Positions 14,031 through 27,466 of a stretch of 64,000 nt of DNA are shown here, piece after piece. The notes beneath the pieces were generated by a model, which saw only the letters and a list, made by a program, of their open reading frames with translations, made no database searches and was not told where the DNA came from. The stretch is from Liolophura sinensis (Eukaryota; Mollusca; Polyplacophora; Chitonida; Chitonidae). The translations under genes were made by a program, and so were the position numbers. The DNA is taken from positions 8,312,501 through 8,376,500 of the forward strand of contig NC_088295.1 in assembly GCF_032854445.1 (NCBI RefSeq), written 5' to 3'. The first letter of the stretch is position 1. Each line of letters starts with the position of its first letter.

Positions 14031-15070
14031 AAATGAAACTAACTGTTTGGTGTGAGATGAGAAAGGTGGTAGCTTGCCCCTAAAGCTGTTTACACTGGGT
14101 ACGTTAAGGCAACCACCAGTTAGTTTCAAGGAGGGCGTTCTAATACCCTGTCAAACAGCGCGGCTGACACGACTTTCATTCCCCTGGAAAAATAAACATA
14201 ATGTACGCGATGACAGTTCGTCCGCACATTTTGATACTGTCCTGTGGCGAATGTTTACAAATCTCCTTCCTTGAGTAAAGAGTTTGCTAATAACACCATG
14301 TATTGGATGCCTTAGTGTAAACTGGACAAGGGTCATTCGATCGTTAACTACTTCATGCACACGTTCCAATGTATTAAAGGAGAGCGAGCGTGTGACGGTG
14401 ATCCCGTAGGTGGGATAAAAAGTAGTGTAGATATATGGGAGCTATGTTGACTGAATATGGTGTGCGCTCCGCACCACAGTGAAATCAGTATGACACGTCA
14501 TGCAAAGATGTCAGCCTATCCGGGAGATATAGCAGTTCCTTACTTTTCTCGGGATAAGGACGTTTACATGCGCTTAGCCTCGATGTCTCTGTGGGCATTC
14601 ATTCGGATTAGGATGCAGATAGTTGTTTTTCTCTGATTGTAACGTTTCCTCTGCCCCTTATACTAGCTATCGGCATGCCCGTGGCATATGTTAAGTAACA
14701 ACGTGCATGAGATATGGAAACAATGGACTCTTATAGAACGAGACACCTACCGGAAGCGTAAACCATTGACCCCCGTCTCGAGCCCAGTAACATTTGATAA
14801 CTTTAATGGACACGTGTTTACATTCGAGAAAGGTTAACCCTGTCTTGGAACTGGATTGCATTAAGAGAGGTTGTAGGGTCTTGGCAGAGACAAACTTGTG
14901 TGGGCAATGGTAGGTGTCAGCCAAGAGAGGCGGTTTGAGATAAACAACGTCCTAACTCACTGTTACCATAACTGTGTGTACAGATATGCAGATGTGTATT
15001 CGGTGTCTTTAAAAATACGCTTACTCTGACCGCCATCATGTACACATTACTGATGGCACCGTGTGTACAT

Positions 15071-15361
15071 ATATTCGTGTTTAACATTTCAAAACGTAAA
15101 CTTTTGTAGAATGTAATACAGATTAATAGTAAAAAGAAATGACAAAAATAAGGCTTGTTGAATTTTATTTATTAATAAAAGTTTATAAAAGCTTGATATG
15201 ATGCGAAATTGAATAGATATACTCGTGTTAAAAATTTCAAAACATAAAGTTTTGCAAAAAGTGAAACAGATTAATGCTAAATAGGAATGACAACATAAGG
15301 ATTGGTTAAATTTAATTCATTCATCAAATTTTACAAAAGCTTGACAAAATGTGAAATTACC
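15071..15361 (+). repeat. Diverged tandem duplication, period about 148 bp
   Basis: Copy 1 (15071-15218) and copy 2 (15219-15361) share in order ATTTCAAAAC, ACAGATTAAT, AAATGACAA/GAATGACAA, AAAAGCTTGA and TGAAATT blocks, with scattered substitutions. It is AT-rich and non-coding. Confidence 0.85.
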
Positions 15362-16607
15362 CAAAGTTTCCAATCCTCACGCAGTTAGATGTGATGGTTA
15401 TAACCCATGTTTGAGGGAGACGACGTGAGCGCAATTTGATTTGAACAATAATAGTTGCTTTCTCCAACAATAATACATGTTTCCACTCAGCCTGCAGAAA
15501 TCAAATTCCGAAGGTCAGGGTCGTACCAAGTTCTCCGACTTGGTTCTGCGCTATGATATACACATATACTTCCGGTCATGTCCCCAACAATAGAGGCACT
15601 TTCCTCCGCCAGATGGCTTTCATCAGAGCATTGCGATGCGGGCACTTATCCTCAGATCTGGTCGGTCATAAGCACCGTTTATTTGTTTGCGGGCATGACA
15701 CCTCTCCAGAAAGTCAATAATGTCTCTCTTGCATTTTCCACCTAGCATTCGAAAAAGGACGGCATCAAAGTGGGTGGTAAAGCAACAATTTTGATGAAGT
15801 TCCAAACTCAAACGATGCCAGGGATGTCGGAGTTTCCAATAACTCTCATATGGCATAAGGCCTTCACATGCACCCGTTCACATATACTTTTGGATGTGGA
15901 AAAATTCCATGCTGTAGAATTATGTGGTGTTTGTACCAAGGAACACTGGTTAATGATATTGTACTGTGGGCTTCTGTCGGATGACTGTAATGGTCGCTCC
16001 AGTGTTATAATGGTTATCAGCATCAGGTTTCTAACCTGTAGGACACATTTCCGTGCACAAATACAGAATTTTTCCCGTCTGACTGCACAGTGTCATCATC
16101 AAAGTCGTGGGATCTATCACAAGTTGGTCATGGTCTTATTTGCTGTTATACTGAGTACGCTTGCGCGTAGAACATCTACACTCACGATTTTATTTGTTAT
16201 ATACTTAGAGCCACATCAAAATGACTTTTACCTAGTTTTATATTCCTATCTTCCTTGGAGCTCGCAACCTTCTTTCTGTATTGGGGGTTTTCCAACTGTT
16301 AGAAATCGATGATAAGGCTAAAAATTTTGGCAAAAAGGGATACTTACACTTTAAAACACATGCAGTTAAACAAGGGCGAGAGAAATCCATAATTTTATGC
16401 ACATTATATGCTCCAAAGCATCCCTGTTGCATGTGTACTAATCGCCATGCTCTGCGACGTGTAGCACATCTTTTTTTGTACAACTATTCGCACTCTATTC
16501 GTCATCATATAGTAATACTTCTCTTTTTTGGCAAGCCGCCATACAGTTTAAGAAAACACATGCAATTGAGTCTTTAATGAACAACGGATTTTCGCTGACA
16601 GAACTGT
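15362..16607. other. No supported gene; a 180-codon frame is probably chance
   Basis: 15770-16312 (+) is open for 180 codons, but its composition is haphazard and it has no domain, splice-framed extension or recognisable motif. Frames on the opposite strand are also open over parts of it. Confidence 0.45.
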
Positions 16608-16619
16608 CTAAGTATGGAT

Positions 16620-16832
16620 GAACGAACAGGAATGAGCCAACATACCACCTTCCCCAATGGTGATACTGTAGTCACGGAACGTCCGGCCAGTGAACATTAA
16701 GTTATGCGCGTGTCGAATGGTAAACGAAGGCATGGAGGTGTCAGTGATGGGAATATCCCGTGAGACGGGCACGGAATATTCATAGGGGTACCTGAGACGG
16801 ATGATGCCGCACAGCCCAGGTGTGGACGTCAC
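16620..16832 (-). other. Unidentified exon-like open segment
   Basis: The minus frame reads RLRYPYEYSVPVSRDIPITD, then TSMPSFTIRHAHNLMFTGR and TFRDYSITIGEG. Third positions are richer in G and C than the flanks, and conserved-looking aromatic and charged residues are spaced as in a folded domain. A possible acceptor CCGTCTCAG precedes GTACCCC near 16791 and a weak donor GAAG|GTGGTA follows. I do not recognise the family and found no neighbouring exon. It could be an isolated exon, a pseudogene piece or chance. Confidence 0.3.
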
Positions 16833-16834
16833 AG

Positions 16835-19800
16835 GTCGTCATGGTGACACGTGAGGTTAGTCCACCCTCACTGAACTTGCCGTGACGTGAAGACAGGTTC
16901 ATCCGACACTCAGCACGCATGTCATCCCGTTCAACAGCTTGTCAACCCCTTCAACCATTTATACGTTCATGTATATAAATTAAACTCATTAGAAAATGTT
17001 TTATATAAATTCGTATGCATACACAAACTGTTAAAAGGCTGAAGAGTGCAAACCGAGGTGTCATCGCGAGTTAGTTTGACGCGCATATATTTAATTTAAA
17101 TAATCATATGTGAATATTCATGGTGTTGTCACTTATGAAACTCGCCAGGTAAACTCCAGCGTCGTGTGTGGCATAGTGCTGACCTGTTGGCTGCTTCATT
17201 AAGCCGCAGGGTATTAATTTACCTTAATTTAAGCTGGATTTAGTTGACTGATTAAACGACAGGTATAAGCAGTGGAATTCGGCACGCGCGGGGTATGTTC
17301 TAGGCACGTGAAGCCGCACTCAATGCCGTTGATGGATTGACCAGGCGCGACAACCTATGATGGATAAGGCCTTTACTGGAACCATGGACGTGGCTGAAAC
17401 GGGAAATTAGCGGGGGCTCGAAGCGGATTGCAGAGGCTAAGAACAATATATATCATGTCATAAAAAGAATGTAATCTGTAAATGGTTTCGTTTACGTGTA
17501 TATAGTTAAGCAATCGTAGTCGCCTCGGTCATATATATAACATCCATAGCTTGGTGGAGTTAGCGTATCAGGGAGAAACAAGTTGAAGACAAAAATCTTA
17601 AATTAACGGTGGTGTATCATTTTGTTCCTAGATATTAAGGGACCGAAGGTGAAGTGGATACTTGACGTTATTTGTGAGTCGAATACCGCCGTCTACCTGA
17701 ATAAATTACTGAAGCGCACACCTGGAGCTTCCAAGGCTTCGAACACGCAGCCACAACATGTGCTGTTGATTCTGTTAATATGGCATGTACACTGTAGGCT
17801 AATTAAGGCAAGTTTGAGTATGCAGGGGCGTATGATTATAACATACCGACGCTGCTTTACCAGTCTGTATATACCAAGTGAACATAGTGATGGTTCTATC
17901 ATAAAATTCTGTTGACAATAAATTGTAGAGAAAACAAACAGCTGAAAATCGATGTGCAATATCAAAGGTGCCAAAGAAACTTTTAATTGTCTATAGTCAT
18001 CTAGAAATCAGTTGTCCGATTGAACCGCCGCGCCCTTAATATATGTAGTAAAAATTTCGAGTGGACGTGCTCGTACAAATGGTGCAAAATGCAACAGGCA
18101 TTACTCAGTATAGACAGGCTAAATGGATTTGAAGGTACATGGCACATTTGAGTAGCTGACAGGGAACCTCAAGTCAAGGACACAAAGGTAACATGGAATA
18201 CTGAAATACAAGACAGGACAAACATCTAAATTACCCTACACACATAGTCACGAGGGAGTACGTACCACGCAAGCGACGAATAAACGCAGGTTCATAAACA
18301 GCAGGTCTTCACACCGTACAGTGTGTGAATAGCGTGTGTGGTCGTCGTACAGCTACACAACAGTGCAATTTTCCAAACTAAGGAAATTATTTGAAATCTT
18401 GACACTTTACGGTGAACAAGCTTTGACCAAACCTTTCCACATGGCTCCTAACGTGGTGCCATGCATGGTGGATTTTGTGATGGCGGTGCATTAGTGTACC
18501 GCGTTTGAACTCTTTACGCCATTTGATCTCAAACGGGATAACAATCAAATTGGATCGTAAACATTATAACAATATACAGGTGTACCAAGTATGAAACTTA
18601 GCCTTTGTGTCTTTACTTACAGTCTCTTCACATATGGGATAGTAATGACAACTATCCCTTGAATTCAGGTGTCACTGAAAAAATCAGACTGTCATCTTAT
18701 AAATGAGGTCATGTATAGGGAAGGTCGGCCGGTGACCTACGCATCAGTTTTAAATTGTCAATTGCCCAGACACAGAAGACAAATCGGCCATAAAATGCAA
18801 TGTGTTCTGATTCTGATCAATTGTAAATACTTATAACGTTCTCCGTACGATGTCACGAGAAAGAGAAATCACTCCCATCAACTAACTAAAAAAGTGTTAT
18901 CATGCATGGTTTCTCTGTACTACTGCCGCCACTGCTCAACATACAGTGAGCAGTGGATGGGGAACCGTTTCAGTTGTGATAGTCGGAGGAGATGGATTGG
19001 CGATGAGCAAATTGGGGTCTGCACATCCGGCGTGTGACATTGACAGAGTTTAACAGATCGGTCATTTGTCAGGTTATCTACCCTAGCCTCCCTGATCACG
19101 AAAATGAACCATCAGAGGTACAAAAGCTTCTCTAATTGAAAAACGATGATGGCCATGGCAATAAAACTGTTCACTTGACAAATGATCATTAGTTTAAATA
19201 CACGGTCATCCACTAGGGCCAATATGGCGTTTAGCCCATAAAAGCGAAGAACCACACAGTCACAGCCGTATGTTGTATTACTTCTAAAGCACCTATTGTC
19301 AAAGGTCGATAACATTGAGACGGGCATTGGTGGAAGTAGATTCAATCAACTGACCCTCGATCGACATCCTCACATCATTACCAAGCTAACCACTGGTAAA
19401 GGGTGAAAAACTGAAATCAAGAGAAGACAACTGATGGGGAGCAGATTTTGAAACCTGCGCGTCAGCAGTCTGTTTACCGGTGCACATTACCAAGTATCTC
19501 CATTGCGGATCTATATTAGCTTGGGTCTGTATAGTAAAATGACTATGCTTATTCATCTATATTACACGGTGTCGTTGTGAAAGGCTTGTTAAAGTTCATC
19601 AAGTCCTCAGAAATGGTTCGTAATAACACATAAAGAGAAGGTATGGTTTGGCGTTTTGACAGCTTCATAACAGGCCGTGCAATAAAGCCAAACTGCCACA
19701 ACGTTAAGATGGTTAGTAGCGATAAGACACCAATCACGGCCGGTTCGGCAATTACATACGAGTAGGTACAGCCGCCCTGTACCATAGCCATAGCAGAGCA

Positions 19801-20264
19801 CGACACAGTCAGCTCTCACCAAGCCTGTAAACCACAGGACACACCACAAGTGTGTATCTGGTACGTGGAAAAAATGCGCAGACAATCGAATTTGTACTAC
19901 ACCTGACATTTAATAAAGTTTAGAATGCCTGGAGGCAGGAAATAGTTCATATGACAGCTCGTGCTAAGTGCATAGGGAATGTCTTTTCACTTCACAAGCG
20001 TCAAGGTGACGACTTAAACAGAAGAACGGCTTTTTAAAATGAACCGTCTTTTCTTGGGGTTCAGTATCAATGGGGACAAAGAACGACAGTGAAATGTGAC
20101 AATATCTGCATGGGGAAGAGAATGATGTCAATACAAAATGATTGGTTTGGGAGGAAGGATGGGGATGAGAGAACAGTGATAGTATAATATCAATGGTATA
20201 CTATTACCGGGTCGGATGGGCGGGCCGAGAGAGGCGGTACCATCTGCTAGCTTCAAACAATTCA
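16835..20264. other. No gene recognised
   Basis: Short frames only. Low-complexity AT stretches (for example 16960-17010 and 17090-17120) and no tandem array. Confidence 0.5.
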
Positions 20265-20269
20265 TATAT

Positions 20270-20672
20270 AGCAAAGGTTTTGAAAGATATTTACCCACCT
20301 TCGCTGGATTTAAAGGAAACTATAGGCTTTCCAGATGGTACAACTTATCTGTACCTATATTTGTACAAACTTAAACCAAAACTTTTTTCTCCCTCGCAGA
20401 CTTTACGAAAAGAGCGATAGTTTCAATTTTGACATTAAAAAGTATTCTTACTTTGACAGCAATATACCGAAGGGTCCTGCATATGGAGAGTACATATCTC
20501 GCCTTGCAACATTTGTCAGATCCTGTGTGTTTTGTGACGATTTCAGTCAACATCACAAGTTATTACTGCAAAAACTAGTGTGTCAAGGTTATTCCATCGC
20601 ATGCCTTCACTAAAAGATCCTAAAGTTTTACAATGAGTATAATTCTCTTGTATTCCCCCACGCTGTGCCCGG
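20270..20672 (+). pseudogene. Reverse-transcriptase fossil from a retroelement (frameshifted, 5'- and 3'-truncated)
   Basis: One frame (about 20265-20357) reads YPPSLDLKETIGFPDGTTYL. After a frameshift between 20357 and 20398 a second frame reads RLYEKSDSFNFDIKKYSYFD, then SNIPKGPAYGEYISRLATF and HHKLLLQKLVCQGYS. A stop at 20611-20613 interrupts it and KILKFYNEYNSLV follows. This order (ET...YLDLYL, LYDKRDDF-NF, SNIP-PAYGVYISQL, then LL-QGY and KFY-Y-LV) is the region after the catalytic YxDD block that I know from many invertebrate reverse transcriptases annotated as non-LTR or Penelope-like; the exact clade is unresolved. The catalytic part is absent. It is dead by frameshift and stop. Confidence 0.75.
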
Positions 20673-20735
20673 TCGTATAAATGAAATATTCTTGAGTACG
20701 ATGTAAAACACCAATCAAATAAATAAATAAACAAA
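20673..20735 (+). mobile_element. Mollusc-type SINE/LINE 3' tail joined to the reverse-transcriptase fossil
   Basis: GAAATATTCTTGAGTACGAT, then GTAAAACACCAATC and a TAAATAAATAAAC tail start within a few bases of the last recognisable reverse-transcriptase residues. From memory this is a common 3' end of short and long interspersed elements in bivalves and other molluscs. It differs from the ATGACTGAAAAATTG tails found near 27-30 kb and at 57.8 kb. Confidence 0.65.
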
Positions 20736-23700
20736 ACAATTTCCTTGTAAGTAAATATGGACATAGCCTCCAGAATCTCTGACGCTCTGCTTCATGACTG
20801 TGTCTAATTCCAATTAACCCGGAGCTAGGGGGTGTATATTCATCATGTTAAGTTAGATCGCCACTTTGGATATATGAACAGTTGCAACCAAAGAGCAACT
20901 GAGATGCATAGTTTTTATCGACATCTAATATTCTAGCATTATACACGATTTAAATAATTATTTCACTCAGTTACTTAGAAGGCTACAACTAGAGCACCAG
21001 AATAACTTTTGTATGAATCCTTAGTATGTTACTAACCCAAATATACAGCTTCGACAAGTCACCTTTTAAAAAAATGTCAGGCTTCAATAAAGCATAATGC
21101 AGTATCAACATTACTCCCATGCAGAAGGATATAGGTCAGTATTTTCTACTTCAATGATTGATGCATTCGTTTGTCACCACTGCAAAATTTGGACCCTAAA
21201 TATGGTCTGTGCTGGTATGTTTAGGTCAGATAATAAAGATTTGTGGCGTAGAGGTCGCCGGAAATCAACTTGGTTTGATAGGACCGATGTTGCTGGTGAG
21301 CGCCAACGACTCGGCCTATCATCGATACGTACTGAGCTGCCCAGATATTGAATGTATTATTCCACCGACTCCAGACGTCTCCATGTTGACTTCCTAGCAA
21401 ATTTTGTTGGCTTTAATCTTGACATGATTCAGTTCAAAAGAAGTCTTCTCCATTTGACTGTTTCTTTGCTTCTTGCTGGCGTAACACCAATCCGGGCAGA
21501 TGAAGAGGCTGCGTAAATATCCCGAACTAATCCACCAGGGGGATCAATGGGCACGTGACTGGCCGAAGACAGAGCAAGAGACATCAAACACTGCTGCTGA
21601 GACCCAGCGGACTGCTCATCATTTTGTCCGTGTGTCTATTGATCTTTACAGCTCTAGTCAGGAAGGCAAAGGTGTGAAGCAATTTTCTGATTGGTGAGAG
21701 AAACGGCGAAATGAATGGAGAATTCTATAAGTATTTCATGGGCGTACCATTTTAACCTTCGTCCAGCTTAATCAAAGAACCCATTTGCAAATTAGAACGT
21801 TTTCCACGGAACTGGCTTCTACCAGTTCCGATCTTAAACAGTTGTGCTGGAATTAGCCTCAGTGAACAATGATTGTTCTAGTTCTTGACATGTTTAATAC
21901 TGTGCAGACCAACTGTGAGTCAATCTCTCGAACCGTATAGCAGTGTATATGTATGTCAACAACACAACTAGATACACCCAGTATGTAGCCTGTGTAAGGA
22001 ATTGTCAGAGCGATGACGCGAGAAATAATAATGTGTATGCATTAATGCCAACATCTCATATACGGATTAGTGCACCAACCATTTACACTTTGCTCATGGT
22101 TACAAGCCATTTCTTTCTAAGACATTAAAGTATTATAATTATTTCTAGTTTCTGTACAGGATTTGAGGTCTTGAGGCCTTGGGCTTATACCAAAGCTAAA
22201 AGTCATACTTTCAATACCTAGTGCCAGAGAGACAGCATTATGCTTCTAACAAATTCCCATTGCTCTTGTTCAGTATTGGGACGATACGTTTCCTTAATGC
22301 CACTTAAAGTCGAAGTAGTGAAAATCATATGAGTGCAATACCCATGGGAAGACACATTCGAGAGGACTTTTAATAAAGCCTTTTTACAGGCGATAGTCGG
22401 TGGAAAGGTTGAGCATACCCAGATGTCAGTAACGTTGAGGTGTACCAGCTGAGGACACAGGAGGCTTTTGTCCGTTTGTAAGTGGACAAATGGAAGAACT
22501 AATCAGAGGCAAGTGACCTTCCCCCCTCTGAGAAACCCTCGGTGCTACAGTTACTAGTGTGATTTGGACGGAAATTCGTCTCTCATAGAACATCCTTTAC
22601 CAGCTTACTTAGGCCATGGCGGAGTTCACAGGCTTTGGTCATTACAAACAGGTGCCTACTAGACGGCGCTATTGTGTACAGCGTAGTGTATGGGGTAATA
22701 TATTGGCGAGACACGAGGCCTTTAATGATGAAGTACCTGCGGAAAACCGGGTCCCCGTAAAGGTGCTCGATGGCCCAGACACGGACGCAGAAACAACGCT
22801 GTATATTACGCGAGATTAGTTCCACCTGTCATCCTTGGCTCTCCTTATAATGGCGATTTGCGCTAAATGAATATATAATTTCGTATGATAAATACCTCAT
22901 CAAAGATACGGTAACAGATATTCGCCGAGAGCATTGTTCACAGACGCCAAGCAGACTGAGCCGTTCGAGCTGGCACCATAATCAAGTTACAGTTTACTTT
23001 CACGTTGTATCAAATTACACGTGGTCACATAAGCATCCTTCATATTAACAATAAAAACACCACTGACTCCACGCCCATATACACTAGATTCTTCACTCGA
23101 TTCTGTATTTCTGATACCATGAAACATGTGGCATGTACAACTATGTAACACCAGGGAACAGTACACAAGTGAGATTTAATGAAAGCGTATACGATTCATG
23201 ATCTACGTACTGGTGTGTCGAAGACATAGAGGACTCGTACAGCAATGTGGTATACGCGAGGAGACATATAGGGCAGCGAAGCGCAACAGGTAGTGCTCGA
23301 CATATCATCTGTATCTTCTGTCCAATTGCCATGGCAACGTTCTAAGCACACCTGAGCAAAACTGTCCGTAATTCACATGAAAAGTCAGGCCTGGTTCCCG
23401 CAGGGTTCATCAACGAATATCTCGCTGAAATCACTTCATCGCGCACGTACTGGGCGATACGTCTGTGTATAACAGTCATGATTCCCCGAAATAACATTAC
23501 AATACAGTTAAGAAACACAGCGTCGTGTTCTCAGGTGAAGAAATCATCTATTGCTGAATTCGTAGCACATGTTAAAGTCGAGAAGCTGAAACCACCGTGT
23601 TACACTGGAACATGTCACTGAAAGCCAGTTCATTTATTTATGTAAAAGGCAATATCTAATTTCTGGATATTACAAATAAAACATGTGCCAAGGGAAATAT

Positions 23701-26700
23701 AGCAGCATTGTAATAATTAAAAGCTTAAAGAAACATCTATTATTAATTCATGGAATTTTTCGCCATCTAACGGAATGAAGATACTTTTTCTCGTTACAGA
23801 AAATCTTCCCACAACAAAAATACACTTGCGCGTAACCATATACCGTAAATGCTGAAAAAATACGAAATGGTGCAATCTGAATGCTTCTGGAGAGTTTAAA
23901 AGCGATGTCTTGAGTTGATTAATTCGCTGCATTAACAGGTGGGTAATATTAAAAAGAAGGGATATTTAATAACGAGAAATATGACAGGCAAATACCATTA
24001 TATTTGCACCGTTGCCGGACATTTCGTGAAGGAGTAAGGCTAGACAAAACACTATAAAATATTTATTGGTGTGCAATGTAATTGAGTCTAGAATTGGTCA
24101 AAATAAAGCACAGGAATATTTAAAACAATAATTATAACATTTACAATCCGTTTAACATCCAGCATCATTAATATTACAGCGAACGATTAACTTGATTTGT
24201 GACATTATTTATCTGACAGGGGGTGTAATGCCGTACCCCAGAATACTTCATGCAGTTACATGACGGGGGTTACCTCAGTGGGAGGAGGAAACCGGACAGA
24301 GACATGTGGAAACCACCGCCCTTCGCTATTTACCTGACAGATCTTCTGACTTACGCAGCAGTCAAGCAAGAGTTGTGGATTAAAGTCTGCGACCAAGCCA
24401 TATGTCAGTTGCCGATCGGCTGAGGGGGAAGTGATGCTTTTGTCGGGGTGAATCAATGGTCTATATGTTTTGCTTAATACAGTTCGTTTTTTATGTCCAG
24501 ATTTAAACACCAGTGCCAAGTGACTTAACATTTGGTATCACAAAGTTTTATCCAACAGGATGAGATAATCTGATATCTGACTTCCAAAAATTTTCCAGTT
24601 AATGCCTGTACATTTATTTCTGAACATTGATCATTCTGATATACTGCAGTGACGAAAATGACACGAAGCATTTCCCCGGCTGTGTAAAGTGTAAGTTTTC
24701 ATTGTGTAAAATCTGGACAAAGAAGTAAGAGTTCAGAGAAATCCTTGCTGAGAAAATGGCTGATGATTTTGTTAGGGATTGAATGGGGGAGAGATCTCGA
24801 TCTCGACCCTATTCCATGTCTGTTGTTGTGAGAGGGAGCCTTTGTGACGATTTAATGTGCGCCTCAAAGTTCCCGTCCCCTATCATTATCTGGGGATGAC
24901 CATCCCTTCTACCTGCCATTAGCGGCTTGCCCCTTTTTGTGAGTCTGGCCTGTAGATTAGAATCAGGCCGATTGTTGGTGTTATTACGGGTTTTCCAGTC
25001 CGGCCTCTCACGGGAGGATGGGTGAGGCAAAATGACACTCACGACGGGCGACGGACTGGCTAAAAACCTTCAACAATCAGTCACAAAACGTAAGACACTT
25101 CCTGTGCTATGTGGATACGCTCTATGCTGTCAGGTTAGCAAATCAACACGTAAAAAGGCACGACCATTCAAGTTTCATATTTTGTCTATAAAGAAATGTC
25201 CAGAGGCTCTTTCACCGTTTATCTGTTACCAAAAATGTTTTCCTGCTGATTAATCGCAGGCTTTTTGACATCCAGCGGACCCAACACCGAAGTACCCGTG
25301 ACAAAAAATCTCCTACAGAGTGAAATTCTTCTGTGTGTGTAACACTGTCGGCACTGACTACACTCATATATTCGCACCTCTGAATCCTTTGTGCTTTAGT
25401 AAAGTCTAGCTTTATTGCCGTCTTATGAATCACGAAATTCCAACACGGAGTCCTTAATATCTTTCAGTTATCTAAGCGTTGGCGTGCCGAATGTTGTCCA
25501 TGAGAGCCAATTTAAGTTCCGTGGAAAACCACATTTCCAGCGATAGTGTTATTTAAATGACACAGGCAATTAGAATGTATCTAATCTTCTTCCGGTCTAA
25601 AGAAAATCGAACACATGTTGGAAAAATGCCAGTCGATATTGAAAATTTTAACTATACTGAGAATTAGAAAATATATCTAATCTCCTTCCGGAAAAAGAAA
25701 TTCCAAAGCATTGGTGTGCAAATGAAGAACAAATGGCAAGGCAAGTCAACCTGAAAGAAAATCTCAAACCATGAATTAAACAAGATGCAGAGTTTTTTTA
25801 TGAACCAATTTATTTGTAAATGCATTTGTACAATCTAACGGCTTTTTAGTGAGGCCAAATCACAACACGTCAGTTTATTTATATACTGAGAAGCAATCTG
25901 AAAGAAATCACGCGAAACTAAAGACGGGATGTTTGGCCAAATTAAGAGGTCATGTTTTCTTGTAGCCATATAAATCCTACGTGATGTATATACATGTTGA
26001 CGTGCAGTAGAAAACCAGATACTTCAAATAATGAGGCCTTACTCTCAGAGGCTAATGATCCTGACTATGTATAGCAAAAAAGGTTTCTTTTCTCCTACAA
26101 CATGGCAAAAAGCAGATCTTGATGGCAAGAGAGCGTCGTCTGCACACTGTCAATGTGACCATATGGCCAGAGAAACCCCCTAAAGCTAGTATAAATAGTC
26201 CAGAGATTGTATATGTAACCCATGCACACCCACCATGCATGCATGCGTGGGTTAAGTCTTTCTGTAAGGCGAAAATATAGGATTACTTGCTAAGTTGTTT
26301 TTTGGGAGCTTGGAGCAATCGCACTTGGATATATTTCTATATTTCCGACAAAGGCAAATAAAGCACTACGAATCCGCGACTCTGTGCTGGTCTGTTGGGA
26401 CACAGTGGGTCTCTGTGGTGTCACATTCATGTTTTTGGCAAGAAATAGTTTATTTTAATGTTCATTCTCTTAGCAAGAATAAATTCTAATTATTTTCCTG
26501 GAATGTATATAATGATTTTTCGGCTAGCATATAGCTCATGTGAGAATTTTCTTTGTTTTTGTGGTCTAAATTTCAGAATGTTTTCTTTGTGTTGATCGTA
26601 TTGTGTAATAATTCACCTGGCACATTCCAGACTTTCAGGATGAGAATACCTGTCCACACAGTGCGCTGTTCCTAGAAACACCGAGTCAAACTAGTTCATC

Positions 26701-26803
26701 ATATGTATACATTCGCTGTTCGCCTTTCTTGTTAGCTGCGAGCCCTTTCATATGAAATATAGAACACACATGAAATATATAGTACTGAACACATATATTC
26801 CTT
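20736..26803. other. No gene recognised
   Basis: Only short frames. Within it, 25571-25609 and 25673-25711 share ATTAGAA-TATCTAATCT-CTTCCGG blocks, an imperfect direct repeat about 105 bp apart. The GTGGGAGGAGGAAACCGGAC block at about 24279-24298 resembles dispersed mollusc repeats, which is too weak to call. Confidence 0.5.
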
Positions 26804-27065
26804 CCTGGCTCTGACACCCACTATATCCCTTTGTGGTTTTGACACCCACAATATCCCTTCGTGGCTGTGTCACTAACTATACCCTTTCGTGGCTTTGACA
26901 TTCAGTATATCCCTTCGTGCCTTTGACACTCACTCTATTCCTTCGTGGCTTTGACACTCATTATATTCCTTGGCGGCTTTGACACTCACTATATTCCTCC
27001 CTGGCTTTGGCACTCAATATATCCCATCATGGCTTTGACACTCACTGTAACCGTTCATGGCTTTA
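26804..27065 (+). repeat. 28-bp minisatellite, nine units plus a partial
   Basis: Units of the type CGTGGCTTTGACACTCACTA, then TATCCCTT repeat with an exact 28-bp period from 26804 to 27055, with a partial unit to 27065. Units differ by a few bases each. The period is not a multiple of three, so it is not a protein repeat even though one frame is open across several units. Confidence 0.95.
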
Positions 27066-27178
27066 TGACGTTTGTACAAAAACTTAGCTTCTGTGTAGCG
27101 CTGCAATTTGTTTACATATTTATTTGTTTTATTTGAGTTTTACGCTGTAGTCAAGAGTATTTCACTTATTCGAAGGCG

Positions 27179-27466
27179 CCCACTGATAGGAGCGTTGATA
27201 GAGCGTCCGCTTCGGGAGGCGGTAGATGGAGCGGGTCACACCTAAGATCTAAACAGAGGAAGTTGCATATTCCTCGCGTGGCGTTCAGCATGAAGGGAAT
27301 AGTGTAGCGACTGGTTAGTAGGTTGTCTCAGTGAAACAGCACTAGATAAAAGAGCGTTGGAAATCCGTCCTGCAACTAGGAGGCACATTACATGCACTCT
27401 AAGGACTCCTTCATTGTCATATGACTGAAAAACTGTGAAGCACGACGTTAAACCTCACGAATCTAC
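27179..27466 (+). mobile_element. Full-length tRNA-derived SINE (mollusc type)
   Basis: The head is tRNA-like (GTTGATAGAGCGTCCGCTTC, GGGAGGCGGTAGATGG). The body includes GGCGTTCAGCATGAAGGGA and CTCAGTGAAACAGCACTA. The 3' domain is GTCATATGACTGAAAAACTG then GCACGACGTTAAACC. It is flanked by a 17-bp direct repeat with two mismatches (TCACTTATTCGAAGGCG at 27162-27178, TCACTTACTCGACGGCG at 27467-27483), which I read as the original target-site duplication. The decayed B box and the mutated duplication both indicate an old insertion. Confidence 0.85.

Noticed and set aside
15770-16312. 180-codon plus-strand open frame
   Set aside because: No domain, haphazard composition, overlapping open frames on the other strand, and no splice-framed neighbours. 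Length alone is not convincing in 64 kb.
24250-24330. Dispersed repeat fragment suggested by GTGGGAGGAGGAAACCGG
   Set aside because: Only one short block is reminiscent of known mollusc repeats. No boundaries, second copy or duplication are visible in the window.
26804-27065. CRISPR-like array, because of the regular short repeats
   Set aside because: The units are contiguous 28-bp tandem repeats with no unique spacers, in eukaryotic DNA.
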